Part shown: one piece after another, positions 19,573 to 26,897 of the stretch
Position numbering within the stretch: the first letter of the stretch is position 1
Layout: each line of letters opens with the position of its first letter
Assembly (NCBI RefSeq): GCF_900019265.1
Contig: NZ_CYGX02000038.1
Span: 1-64,000, forward strand
Length of the DNA stretch: 64,000 bases
Reading direction: 5' to 3'
From: Paraburkholderia ribeironis
GTDB taxonomy: Bacteria; Pseudomonadota; Gammaproteobacteria; Burkholderiales; Burkholderiaceae
Notes under the pieces: generated by a model
What the model saw: the letters and a program-made list of their open reading frames with translations, nothing else
Database searches by the model: none
Told to the model about the DNA's origin: nothing
Position numbers and translations under genes: made by a program

Positions 19573-19665
19573 GTGACTTGTCTCCTCGTGCCTTTCGCTC
19601 ATCCAGACTCTGTTTCGAAACCGGCGCGGCTACCGCCGCAATGCAGCCGCGCGCCTGAATCCGGT

Positions 19666-21081
19666 TCAAACCGCCCAGGCGAAGATCTTGCCCGGGTTCA
19701 TCAGATTGCGCGGATCGAGCGCGTGCTTGATCGAGCGCATCGTATCTACGGCGACTTCACCGTGTTCCTCGAGCAGGAAGCCCATCTTGTGCAGGCCGAT
19801 GCCATGCTCGCCCGTGCAGGTGCCGTCCATGCGCAGCGCGCGTTGCACGATGCGATGGTTCAGACGCTCGGCTTCGGCGAGTTCCTCAGGCTTGTTCGGG
19901 TCGATCAGGATTGCGACGTGGAAGTTGCCGTCGCCGACGTGGCCGACGATCGGGCAGGGCAGCGGCGATGCTTTCAGGTCCTGTTCGGTTTCCACCACGC
20001 ATTCGGCGAGGCGCGAGATCGGCACGCAGACGTCGGTCGTGACGGCACGGCTGCCTGGCTTCAGTTGCAGCATCGCGAAATAAGCGTTGTGACGTGCGTT
20101 CCACAGGCGGCTGCGGTCTTCCGGCCGGGTCGCCCATTCGAAGCCTTCGCCCGCATTCTGTGCGGCGATCTGCTGGACCAGTTCAGCCTGCTCTTTCACG
20201 CCGGCTTCGGTGCCGTGGAATTCGAAGAACAGCGTGGGCGCTTCGCGTAGCGTCAGATTCGAATGGCGATTGATGGCGCGGATCGCGAGCGAGTCGACGA
20301 ACTCCACGCGTGCAACGGGCACGCCGATCTGGATCGTTTCGATGACCGCGCGCACCGCATCGCCCATCGACGCAAACGCGCATACCGCCGCCGACACCGC
20401 TTCCGGTTGCGGATACAGACGCACGGTGATTTCGGTGATGACGCCAAGCGTGCCTTCCGAGCCGACGAACAGACGCGTGAGGTCGTAACCCGCCGACGAC
20501 TTGCGGGCCCGCGTGCCGGTTTTGATTACGCGGCCGTCGGCCAGCACGACAGTCAGGCCGAGCACGTTCTCGCGCATCGTGCCGTAGCGCACGGCGTTGG
20601 TGCCCGATGCGCGGGTGGCCGACATGCCGCCGATGCTCGCGTCCGCGCCGGGGTCGATCGGGAAAAAGAGCCCCGTGTCGCGCAGCGCTTCGTTCAGCTG
20701 CTTGCGCGAGATGCCGGGCTCGACGCTGACGGTGAGGTCTTCGGCGTTGATCGACAGGACACGGTTCATTTCCGACAGATCGATCGACACACCGCCTTGC
20801 ACAGCCAGCAGGTGTCCTTCGAGCGACGAACCGTTGCCGTAAGGGATGATCGGCACGTTGTACTGGCCGCACAGCTTGACGACGGCTTGTACGTCTTCGG
20901 TATTGCGTGCAAAGACGACGGCGTCGGGCAGTTGGGGATCGAACGGTGATTCGTCGCGGCCGTGATGGGCACGCACTGCTTCAGCGACCGACACGCGCTC
21001 GCCGAACGCGGCTTTGAGCGCGCTCAGCAATTCGGCGGGAAACGGCCGGCGCAGCGGGGCCGGGAGCACGGGATGATTCAC
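19666..21081 (-). CDS. FAD-linked D-2-hydroxyacid (D-lactate) dehydrogenase
   Basis: This 471-aa flavoprotein is a paralogue of GlcD: FAD-binding-4 domain (IPYGNGSSLEGHLLA, DPGADASIGGMSATRASGTNAVRYG) and a C-terminal domain with VGHVGDGNFHVAI and TGEHGIGLHK. The DASIGGMSATRASGTNAVRYGT-type region resembles D-lactate dehydrogenase (cytochrome) proteins more than GlcD, so D-lactate or another D-2-hydroxyacid is the likely substrate. It starts with GTG 21081 after an AGGAGAC site and lies 93 bp upstream of glcD on the same strand, suggesting co-expression with glycolate oxidase. The exact substrate is inferred. Confidence 0.88.
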   Translation of the reverse strand: MNHPVLPAPLRRPFPAELLSALKAAFGERVSVAEAVRAHHGRDESPFDPQLPDAVVFARNTEDVQAVVKLCGQYNVPIIPYGNGSSLEGHLLAVQGGVSIDLSEMNRVLSINAEDLTVSVEPGISRKQLNEALRDTGLFFPIDPGADASIGGMSATRASGTNAVRYGTMRENVLGLTVVLADGRVIKTGTRARKSSAGYDLTRLFVGSEGTLGVITEITVRLYPQPEAVSAAVCAFASMGDAVRAVIETIQIGVPVARVEFVDSLAIRAINRHSNLTLREAPTLFFEFHGTEAGVKEQAELVQQIAAQNAGEGFEWATRPEDRSRLWNARHNAYFAMLQLKPGSRAVTTDVCVPISRLAECVVETEQDLKASPLPCPIVGHVGDGNFHVAILIDPNKPEELAEAERLNHRIVQRALRMDGTCTGEHGIGLHKMGFLLEEHGEVAVDTMRSIKHALDPRNLMNPGKIFAWAV

Positions 21082-21179
21082 GCTTGTCTCCTGGTATTTG
21101 GGGCTCAGCTGGTTTGCAGCAGATGTTTCATTTTACGCCGTTCGCCTGTGGGCCGGTGCGTGAGGCCGGCCATCACTCC

Positions 21180-21185
21180 TATAAT
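21180..21185 (+). promoter_or_regulatory. -10 box for the adenosyltransferase gene
   Basis: A perfect TATAAT lies about 110 bp before the start at 21296; the -35 is weak (TGCGTG at 17 bp). Confidence 0.45.
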
Positions 21186-21295
21186 GGCGGCGACTTCACG
21201 ATGCGCGCAATATGCAAAAACACGGTGGGTCAGTGGCGGGTTTCGCGTCGGTCCGCGCGGTGTGCCGCGCCGTGTGCGGGATTACAGGAGAGATC

Positions 21296-21850
21296 ATGGG
21301 CAACCGCTTGAGCAAGATCGCCACGCGCACGGGCGACGACGGCAGCACCGGGCTCGGTGACGGCCGCCGCGTGCGCAAGGACAGCGCGCGCATTGCCGCA
21401 ATCGGCGATGTCGACGAACTCAATTCGAACCTCGGCGTGCTCTTGTGCGAAACGCTGCCCGACAACGTGCGCGCGGCGCTGGTTGCAATCCAGCACGATC
21501 TGTTCGACCTCGGCGGCGAACTGTGCATCCCTGGCCACACGATGATTACCGACAGTCATCTTGCCCAGCTCGACAACTGGCTCGCCGATTACAACGCGGC
21601 ATTGCCACCGTTGAAGGAATTCATCCTGCCGGGGGGCTCGCGGGCGGCATCGCTTGCGCACGTGTGCCGTACCGTGTGCCGGCGCGCTGAACGGGCGATC
21701 GTTGCGTTGGGCGAACACGAGCAGGTCAACGCGGCGCCGCGTCAGTACGTGAACCGGCTGTCCGACTTGCTATTCGTGCTGGCGCGCGTGCTCAATCGCG
21801 CGGACGGTGGCACCGATGTGCTGTGGCAGCGCGAGCGCAATGCGAGCTAG
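21296..21850 (+). CDS. Cob(I)alamin adenosyltransferase, PduO/ATR type
   Basis: The enzyme transfers the adenosyl group of ATP to cob(I)alamin to make coenzyme B12. The 184-aa protein carries the PduO-type N-terminal ATP motif TRTGDDGSTGLGDGRRVRKD, the IGDVDELNSNLG helix, and the C-terminal RAERAIVAL and NRLSDLLFVLAR segments. ATG 21296 is preceded by AGGAGAG. It is divergent from the D-2-hydroxyacid dehydrogenase gene and isolated, so it is a housekeeping cofactor gene rather than part of a visible B12 operon. Confidence 0.94.
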   Translation: MGNRLSKIATRTGDDGSTGLGDGRRVRKDSARIAAIGDVDELNSNLGVLLCETLPDNVRAALVAIQHDLFDLGGELCIPGHTMITDSHLAQLDNWLADYNAALPPLKEFILPGGSRAASLAHVCRTVCRRAERAIVALGEHEQVNAAPRQYVNRLSDLLFVLARVLNRADGGTDVLWQRERNAS

Positions 21851-22000
21851 AACGCGGCCCGGATCGGCCGCTTGAACGCCGCGGTTGCCATGCCTGCTGA
21901 ATCTGGGCAATACGCGTTCGACGGTACGTTTGAACGCGTGTGAAAGGACCGCGCGAGGTGGGCGAGGTGGCGGCGCGCGCAAGGATGAATCACGTCGGCA

Positions 22001-22333
22001 TTACCCAACAGCCAGCGTGACCGGTTTGCCGATCCGGCTCATCATTTCGACCAGCGTATCGATCGTGAACTTGCTGGTCTTCTTGTTGACCACGTCGGAT
22101 ACCCGCGGGCGCGACACCATCAGAATTTCGGCAGCCTCGGCCTGCTTCAGATGATGCTGTTCGATCCAGCCGGAGAGCTCGGTCATCAGTTGCTCTTTGA
22201 GTAGTCGCGTGTCATTGATCTGCTTTTGCGAGGCGGCGTGCAGGCGCTTCGCCTCTTCGGCGGAAAAGCCAAGTTCGAGAAACAGATTCGTCCCGGGCCT
22301 GGTCACGTGACGAATTTTGGTGTCGATCGTCAT
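22001..22333 (-). CDS. HigA-like XRE-family antitoxin
   Basis: The 110-aa protein has a helix-turn-helix in the segment LKQAEAAEILMVSRPRVSDV and ends with a helix KFTIDTLVEMMSRIGKPVTL typical of the XRE antitoxins paired with HigB-type toxins. The N-terminal half (GFSAEEAKRLHAASQ) is characteristic of the same group. It starts 3 bp after the stop of the toxin-like gene, so the toxin-first order is HigBA-like. The role inferred is neutralising the toxin and repressing the shared promoter. Confidence 0.87.
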   Translation of the reverse strand: MTIDTKIRHVTRPGTNLFLELGFSAEEAKRLHAASQKQINDTRLLKEQLMTELSGWIEQHHLKQAEAAEILMVSRPRVSDVVNKKTSKFTIDTLVEMMSRIGKPVTLAVG

Positions 22334-22336
22334 TTG

Positions 22337-22675
22337 TTAAGGGTTCCTATCGTTAATGATGGCGCGGTAGCGCGTCTCGGCGATCTTCCGGTCGTGCGGC
22401 GTCAGCCTTTGCGTCTTCTTCTGGAAGCAATGCAGTACATACAGCGCTTCGACAAACTTCGTCACATACATCACGCGAAAAATGCCGTCGGCTTCCCTCA
22501 CGCGAATTTCACGCGTTCCCGCACCGATCGAGTCGAACGGTTTCCAGTCGTCAGGGTCGAGTCCAGCCTGAATTTTGCCCAGCTGAAACCCTGCGCTACG
22601 ACGCGGTTCTTCGGGAAAGGCGAGCAAATCGTGATAGCTGGAACCTAACCAGCGGATTTCTTTTTCCTGTTGCAT
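22337..22675 (-). CDS. HigB/RelE-superfamily toxin (Gp49-like)
   Basis: The 112-aa basic protein resembles phage-derived Gp49-like/HigB toxins: an N-terminal WLGSSYHDLLAFPEE segment, a central GTREIRVREADGIFRVMYV beta-strand pair and the C-terminal YVLHCFQKKTQRLTPHDRKIAETRY. In this family the product is a ribosome-dependent mRNA endonuclease. GAAGGG precedes ATG 22675. It is the first gene of a two-gene module with its own promoter and is followed immediately by the antitoxin. Activity is inferred from family and gene order. Confidence 0.87.
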   Translation of the reverse strand: MQQEKEIRWLGSSYHDLLAFPEEPRRSAGFQLGKIQAGLDPDDWKPFDSIGAGTREIRVREADGIFRVMYVTKFVEALYVLHCFQKKTQRLTPHDRKIAETRYRAIINDRNP

Positions 22676-22688
22676 AGCCGCCCTTCGT

Positions 22689-22724
22689 GTACAAAATCTT
22701 ATACGTAACGTTCCACCCAGTCAA
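22689..22724 (-). promoter_or_regulatory. Promoter and operator of the toxin-antitoxin module
   Basis: On the minus strand TTGACT (22724-22719) and TAAGAT (22701-22696) are spaced by 17 bp. A near-perfect palindrome, GTACAA-AATC-TTATAC (22689-22704, one mismatched pair), covers the -10 box and lies 14 bp before the toxin start. This is the expected place for antitoxin-mediated autorepression. Confidence 0.65.
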
Positions 22725-22798
22725 GTCATACGCAACCGGGCGATGAGTTGTTACGGTACAGAGGCGGCTCATGGAGCACCATTCGTCCGTTCGGCCAA

Positions 22799-22826
22799 TA
22801 AAAAACCCGGCTCGACGAGCCGGGTT
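22799..22826 (-). terminator. Intrinsic terminator of aroG
   Basis: A perfect 11-bp inverted repeat (22804-22814 with 22816-22826) is followed on the minus strand by a T-run (complement of 22799-22805). It begins about 35 bp beyond the aroG stop. Confidence 0.9.
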
Positions 22827-22861
22827 GTCTACGGACCACTGATGACGCAGCCGGGCAGCGC

Positions 22862-23935
22862 TCAGTTGCCGCTACCGCGGGCGATACGTCGTTGCCTGAC
22901 CGCATCGGCGAGACCTTCCAGCACCGCCACGCTTTCGTCCCAGCCGATGCATGCATCGGTGATGCTCTGGCCGTACGTCAATGCGCAGCCTTGCTGCAGG
23001 TCCTGACGGCCCGCCACCAGGTGCGATTCCACCATCACGCCGACAATCCGTTCGTCGCCCGAAGCAATCTGGCGACCGATGTCCGCGCACACCGGAATCT
23101 GGTTCTCGTGCTTCTTCGAACTGTTCGCGTGGCTCGCGTCGATCATCAGGCGCGCAGCGAGACCGGCCTTGCCGATATCCGCGCACGCGGCGTTGACGCT
23201 GTCGGCGTCGTAGTTCGGCGTCTTGCCGCCGCGCAGGATGATGTGGCAGTCCTCATTGCCGGCGGTCGACACGATCGCCGAGTGGCCGCCCTTGGTGACC
23301 GACAGGAAATGATGCGGTTGCGACGCGGCCTTGATCGCGTCGACGGCGATCTTGACGTTGCCGTCAGTGCCGTTCTTGAAGCCGACCGGGCACGACAGTC
23401 CCGATGCGAGTTCGCGGTGCACCTGGGACTCGGTGGTGCGCGCGCCGATCGCCCCCCACGAGATCAGATCGGCGATGTATTGCGGGCTGATCATGTCGAG
23501 GTATTCGGTGCCGGCCGGCAGACCGAGTTCGTTGATGTGCAACAGCAACTCGCGGGCGGTGCGCAGGCCTTCGTTGATCTTGAAGCTGTTGTCCATGTGC
23601 GGGTCGTTGATGAGACCCTTCCAGCCGACCGTCGTGCGCGGCTTTTCGAAGTACACGCGCATCACGATTTCGAGTTCGCCGGCAAAGCGCTTGCGCTGTT
23701 CGATCAGGCGGCCCGCGTATTCCATCGCCGCTTTCGGATCGTGGATCGAGCACGGCCCGATGATGACGATCAGACGGTCTTCCATGCCGTGCAGAATCCG
23801 ATGCATCGCGTTGCGCGAGTTGTAGATCACGTCGGACACCGTTTCATCGCAGGCGAATTCGCGGATCAGGTGAGCGGGCGGCGTGAGTTCTTTCAATTCG
23901 CGGATGCGGACATCGTCGGTGTTGTGCGGGGGCAT
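22862..23935 (-). CDS. aroG: 3-deoxy-7-phosphoheptulonate synthase (DAHP synthase)
   Basis: The enzyme condenses phosphoenolpyruvate and erythrose-4-phosphate, the first step of aromatic amino-acid synthesis. The 357-aa protein is a type I (AroFGH) enzyme: VIIGPCSIHDPKAAMEYA, YFEKPRTTVGWKG, GFKNGTDGN, the LRGGKTPNYD segment and DASHANSSKKHENQ are all present. ATG 23935 follows AGGAGAACCAC, which outranks longer upstream in-frame starts. Feedback specificity (Phe, Tyr or Trp) cannot be read from sequence alone. No leader-peptide attenuator is evident upstream. Confidence 0.96.
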   Translation of the reverse strand: MPPHNTDDVRIRELKELTPPAHLIREFACDETVSDVIYNSRNAMHRILHGMEDRLIVIIGPCSIHDPKAAMEYAGRLIEQRKRFAGELEIVMRVYFEKPRTTVGWKGLINDPHMDNSFKINEGLRTARELLLHINELGLPAGTEYLDMISPQYIADLISWGAIGARTTESQVHRELASGLSCPVGFKNGTDGNVKIAVDAIKAASQPHHFLSVTKGGHSAIVSTAGNEDCHIILRGGKTPNYDADSVNAACADIGKAGLAARLMIDASHANSSKKHENQIPVCADIGRQIASGDERIVGVMVESHLVAGRQDLQQGCALTYGQSITDACIGWDESVAVLEGLADAVRQRRIARGSGN

Positions 23936-24351
23936 GTGGTTCTCCTGAAGCGGTTCGTAGCGTGTTCGCGTGGGCAACGAAGGTTGCGATGAAGCAGCGA
24001 TGCCAAAGCGGACGACAATCAAAAAGGTTTCAACGACAAAACTTCAAAGGCAATTTCTAAGGCGTGAGCCAGACGCGTGAGGCGAAAAAAAACCGCCAGG
24101 CTAGCTGGCGGTTTTTCGGGAATTCTCGGTGTTCTGCGTGCACTAACACCCCTCTCGATCCGCCAGCGGTCTGAGATACCAAAAAAAGTAAAAATAAAAC
24201 TTGGCGGACATGGCGAAATGGGTCGCTGGTCAAAAAGGGTGAGTGACTTTATAACCCGCGCAGGCTCGGCTGACAAGCCGCAATTCGTGAAAATGCGGGA
24301 AGTCCGCATACTTCGCGCATTGCGTGCACGAAGTATGCGTTTGCTGCACAA
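23936..24351. other. Intergenic region between tldD and aroG
   Basis: This 416-bp gap has no supported gene. It holds the bidirectional hairpin at 24091-24113 and a second perfect 10-bp inverted repeat (24306-24315 with 24329-24338) that lies just past the tldD stop and lacks a T-run. An A-rich stretch at 24180-24200 is also present. The aroG promoter must lie in the right-to-left part after the terminator, but no clear hexamers are visible. Confidence 0.6.
24085..24116 (-). terminator. Strong bidirectional terminator downstream of tldD
   Basis: A 9-bp perfect stem (24091-24099 with 24105-24113) is flanked by eight A on the left and five T on the right, so it can end transcription in both directions. 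On the minus strand it would end the tldD transcript 240 bp after its stop. Confidence 0.88.
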
Positions 24352-25818
24352 TCAGGCAGTACCGCCGACCGTCATTTTCTCGATGCGCAGGGTCGGCTGG
24401 CCGACGCCGACCGGCACGCTCTGACCTTCCTTGCCGCACACGCCGACGCCCGAATCGAGCTTCATGTCGTTGCCGATCATCGTGACGTACTTGAGCGATT
24501 CCGGGCCGCTGCCGATCAGCGTCGCGCCCTTGACCGGATACGTGATCTTGCCGTTTTCGATCATGTACGCCTCAGAGGCCGAAAACACGAATTTGCCGTT
24601 CGTGATGTCGACCTGGCCGCCGCCGAAGTTCACCGCGTACAAACCGTTCTTCACGGACGCGAGAATTTCCTGCGGGTCCTTGTCGCCGTTGAGCATGTAC
24701 GTGTTGGTCATACGCGGCATCGGCAGCGCTGCATACGACTCGCGGCGCGCGTTGCCGGTGACCGGCATCTTCATGAGCCGCGCGTTCAGCGAGTCCTGGA
24801 TGTAGCCCTTCAGAATGCCATCCTCGATCAGGGTCGTGCACTGGGTCGGGTTGCCTTCGTCGTCGATATTGAGCGAGCCGCGGCGGTTTGGCAGCGTGCC
24901 GTCGTCGACCACCGTGACGCCTCTCGCGGCCACCCGTTCGCCGATCCGTCCCGCGAAGGCCGACGAGCCCTTGCGGTTGAAGTCGCCTTCCAGACCGTGG
25001 CCGATCGCTTCGTGCAGCAGCACGCCAGGCCAGCCTGGACCGAGCACCACGGTCATTGCGCCGGCCGGGGCCGGACGGGCTTCGAGGTTCACCAGCGCCG
25101 CGTGAACGGCGTCGTCGACATAGCGCGACAGCACTTCGTCGGTGAAATAGGCGTAGTCGAAGCGGCCGCCACCGCCGCCGCTGCCGATTTCGCGGCGGCC
25201 GTTCTGCTCGGCGATCACCGTGACCGACACGCGCACCAGCGGCCGGATGTCGGCCGCGAAGCCGCCGTCGCTGCGCGCCACCAGCACGACGTCGTATTCG
25301 CCGGCGAGGCCCGCCATCACCTGTTGGATGCGCGGGTCGCGGCCGCGCGCCATCTGTTCGATGCGCTCGAGCAGCTTGACCTTGGCGGTGGCGTCGAGCG
25401 AGTGGAGCGGGTCGGCGGGCAGGTACAGATCGCGCCCGGTAATGCCGGTCAGCGACGACGCCACCTTGATCTTCTGCTTGCCGCCGCCCGCCTTGGCGAT
25501 CGCGCGGGTGGCGATGGCCGCCTGGCGGATCGCCTCGGGCGACAGATCGTCCGAGTAGGCGAACGCGGTGCGCTCGCCCGACACGGCGCGCACGCCGACG
25601 CCCTGGTCGATGCTGAAGCTGCCCGACTTCACGATGCCTTCTTCGAGACTCCACGCTTCACTGCGGGTCGCCTGGAAGTACAGGTCCGCGTAGTCGACGC
25701 GGTGCGTGAAGATTTCAGCGAGCGTGCGGGTGAGCAGGGATTCGTCGAGACCGTAGGGCGTCAGGAGGATGTCCTTGGCGGTGGCGAGATTACGGATACC
25801 GGGTTCGATGATGTTCAT
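24352..25818 (-). CDS. tldD: Metalloprotease TldD
   Basis: TldD pairs with TldE/PmbA to form a zinc protease that acts on unfolded peptides and matures some modified peptides. The 488-aa protein has the HExxxH zinc motif in VLLHEAIGHGLEGDF (H269, E270, H274), preceded by a Gly-rich GSGGGGGRFDYAYF segment, and a C-terminal domain with NGKITYPVKGATLIGSGPE. The TldE partner is not in this window. It lies 90 bp downstream of the amidase gene on the same strand. Confidence 0.96.
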   Translation of the reverse strand: MNIIEPGIRNLATAKDILLTPYGLDESLLTRTLAEIFTHRVDYADLYFQATRSEAWSLEEGIVKSGSFSIDQGVGVRAVSGERTAFAYSDDLSPEAIRQAAIATRAIAKAGGGKQKIKVASSLTGITGRDLYLPADPLHSLDATAKVKLLERIEQMARGRDPRIQQVMAGLAGEYDVVLVARSDGGFAADIRPLVRVSVTVIAEQNGRREIGSGGGGGRFDYAYFTDEVLSRYVDDAVHAALVNLEARPAPAGAMTVVLGPGWPGVLLHEAIGHGLEGDFNRKGSSAFAGRIGERVAARGVTVVDDGTLPNRRGSLNIDDEGNPTQCTTLIEDGILKGYIQDSLNARLMKMPVTGNARRESYAALPMPRMTNTYMLNGDKDPQEILASVKNGLYAVNFGGGQVDITNGKFVFSASEAYMIENGKITYPVKGATLIGSGPESLKYVTMIGNDMKLDSGVGVCGKEGQSVPVGVGQPTLRIEKMTVGGTA

Positions 25819-25907
25819 GCGAAGTATGTTCTGCTCGATACGAAGGAGTCGGTTGACGCCGGGATCACTTTATATGAGTGAGGGGCGCCGCAGTTTCAAT
25901 GTCGGTT

Positions 25908-26771
25908 TCAGCTGAGCACACGATGACGCCAGGCGGGCAGGCTCTGCCGCACTTCGTCGATGCGCGCACGCTCGAGATTGCCGGCGACCACGCCCGCGCC
26001 TTCGTCGCGCATCGCGACGATTTCGCCCCACGGGTCGACCAGCATGCTGTGGCCCCAGGTCCGGCGGCCGTTTTCATGTTTGCCGCCTTGCGCCGCGGCC
26101 AGCACATAACACTGGTTTTCGACCGCGCGGGCGCGCAGCAGCATCTCCCAATGCGCACGGCCGGTGGTGTAGGTGAAAGCGGACGGCACCACCATCAGCG
26201 CGCAGTCGCCCATGCGGCGGTACAGCTCCGGAAAGCGCAGATCGTAGCAGACCGACAGTCCGACGCGCCCAAACGGCGCCTCGAAGCTGCAGACCTCGCC
26301 GCCGGGGCGGATGGTGCGCGCCTCGTCGAACGATTCTTCGCCCTTCTCGAAGTTGAACAGGTGAATCTTGTCGTAGCGAGCGGCTTCGTTGCCCGCCGGG
26401 TCGAACACCAACGTGGTGTTCAGCACGCGTGATGCCTCGGGTGCCGCGATCGGCAGCGTGCCGCCGATCACCCAGAGCCGGTGGCGGCGGGCGGCATCGG
26501 CGAGAAAACGTTGGATCGGACCGTCCTGATAGGTTTCGCGCACGGCCAGCTTGTCCGTGTCCTTGAAACCCATGAAGCAGAAGTATTCGGGCAGCAGCAC
26601 GAGTTGCGCGCCGTCGGCGGCGGCTTCGGCGATCAGGCGCTGCGCTTGCGCCAGATTGCGGTCGCGATCCGGCGTGCTCACCATCTGCAGCGCGGCGACC
26701 CGGAATGTGCTTGCCAATGAACCGCTGTTTGCCGCGGCGGACGGAGAGGAAGAGACGTGTGTGTCGCTCAT
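25908..26771 (-). CDS. Nitrilase-superfamily amidase (Nit1/deaminated-glutathione-amidase-like)
   Basis: The 287-aa protein has the full catalytic triad of the superfamily: E62 in LVLLPEYFCF, K135 in ARYDKIHLFNF and C175 in GLSVCYDLRFPELYR. The KIHLFNFEKGEESFDEART-type segment and overall length are those of the Nit1/NIT2 branch, which repairs deaminated glutathione or hydrolyses omega-amides. It lies between yhdP and tldD on the same strand, an arrangement common in this lineage. The precise substrate is inferred from the family only. The N-terminal 22 residues are a Ser/Ala-rich extension. Confidence 0.87.
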   Translation of the reverse strand: MSDTHVSSSPSAAANSGSLASTFRVAALQMVSTPDRDRNLAQAQRLIAEAAADGAQLVLLPEYFCFMGFKDTDKLAVRETYQDGPIQRFLADAARRHRLWVIGGTLPIAAPEASRVLNTTLVFDPAGNEAARYDKIHLFNFEKGEESFDEARTIRPGGEVCSFEAPFGRVGLSVCYDLRFPELYRRMGDCALMVVPSAFTYTTGRAHWEMLLRARAVENQCYVLAAAQGGKHENGRRTWGHSMLVDPWGEIVAMRDEGAGVVAGNLERARIDEVRQSLPAWRHRVLS

Positions 26772-26897
26772 GAGCGTTTCGGAAAACTCCCGGCAGGGCG
26801 GTGGCGCGAACTGCTGGCGCCGCTTACGTCGTTCAGGGCTGGCCCAGGGCCGCCGTCTGCACCGCGCCGTTCCGGGCAGACAGACGCCGGATCAGGC

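Noticed and set aside
24180..24350. Possible tRNA-like or small RNA structure between tldD and aroG
   Set aside because: The segments do not fold into a cloverleaf by eye and no T-loop GTTCRA motif is present; only the simple inverted repeat is clear.
25820..25828. CGAAGTATG before tldD matching the inverted repeat after it
   Set aside because: A 9-base match in a 64-kb window is close to chance expectation, so a link is not claimed.
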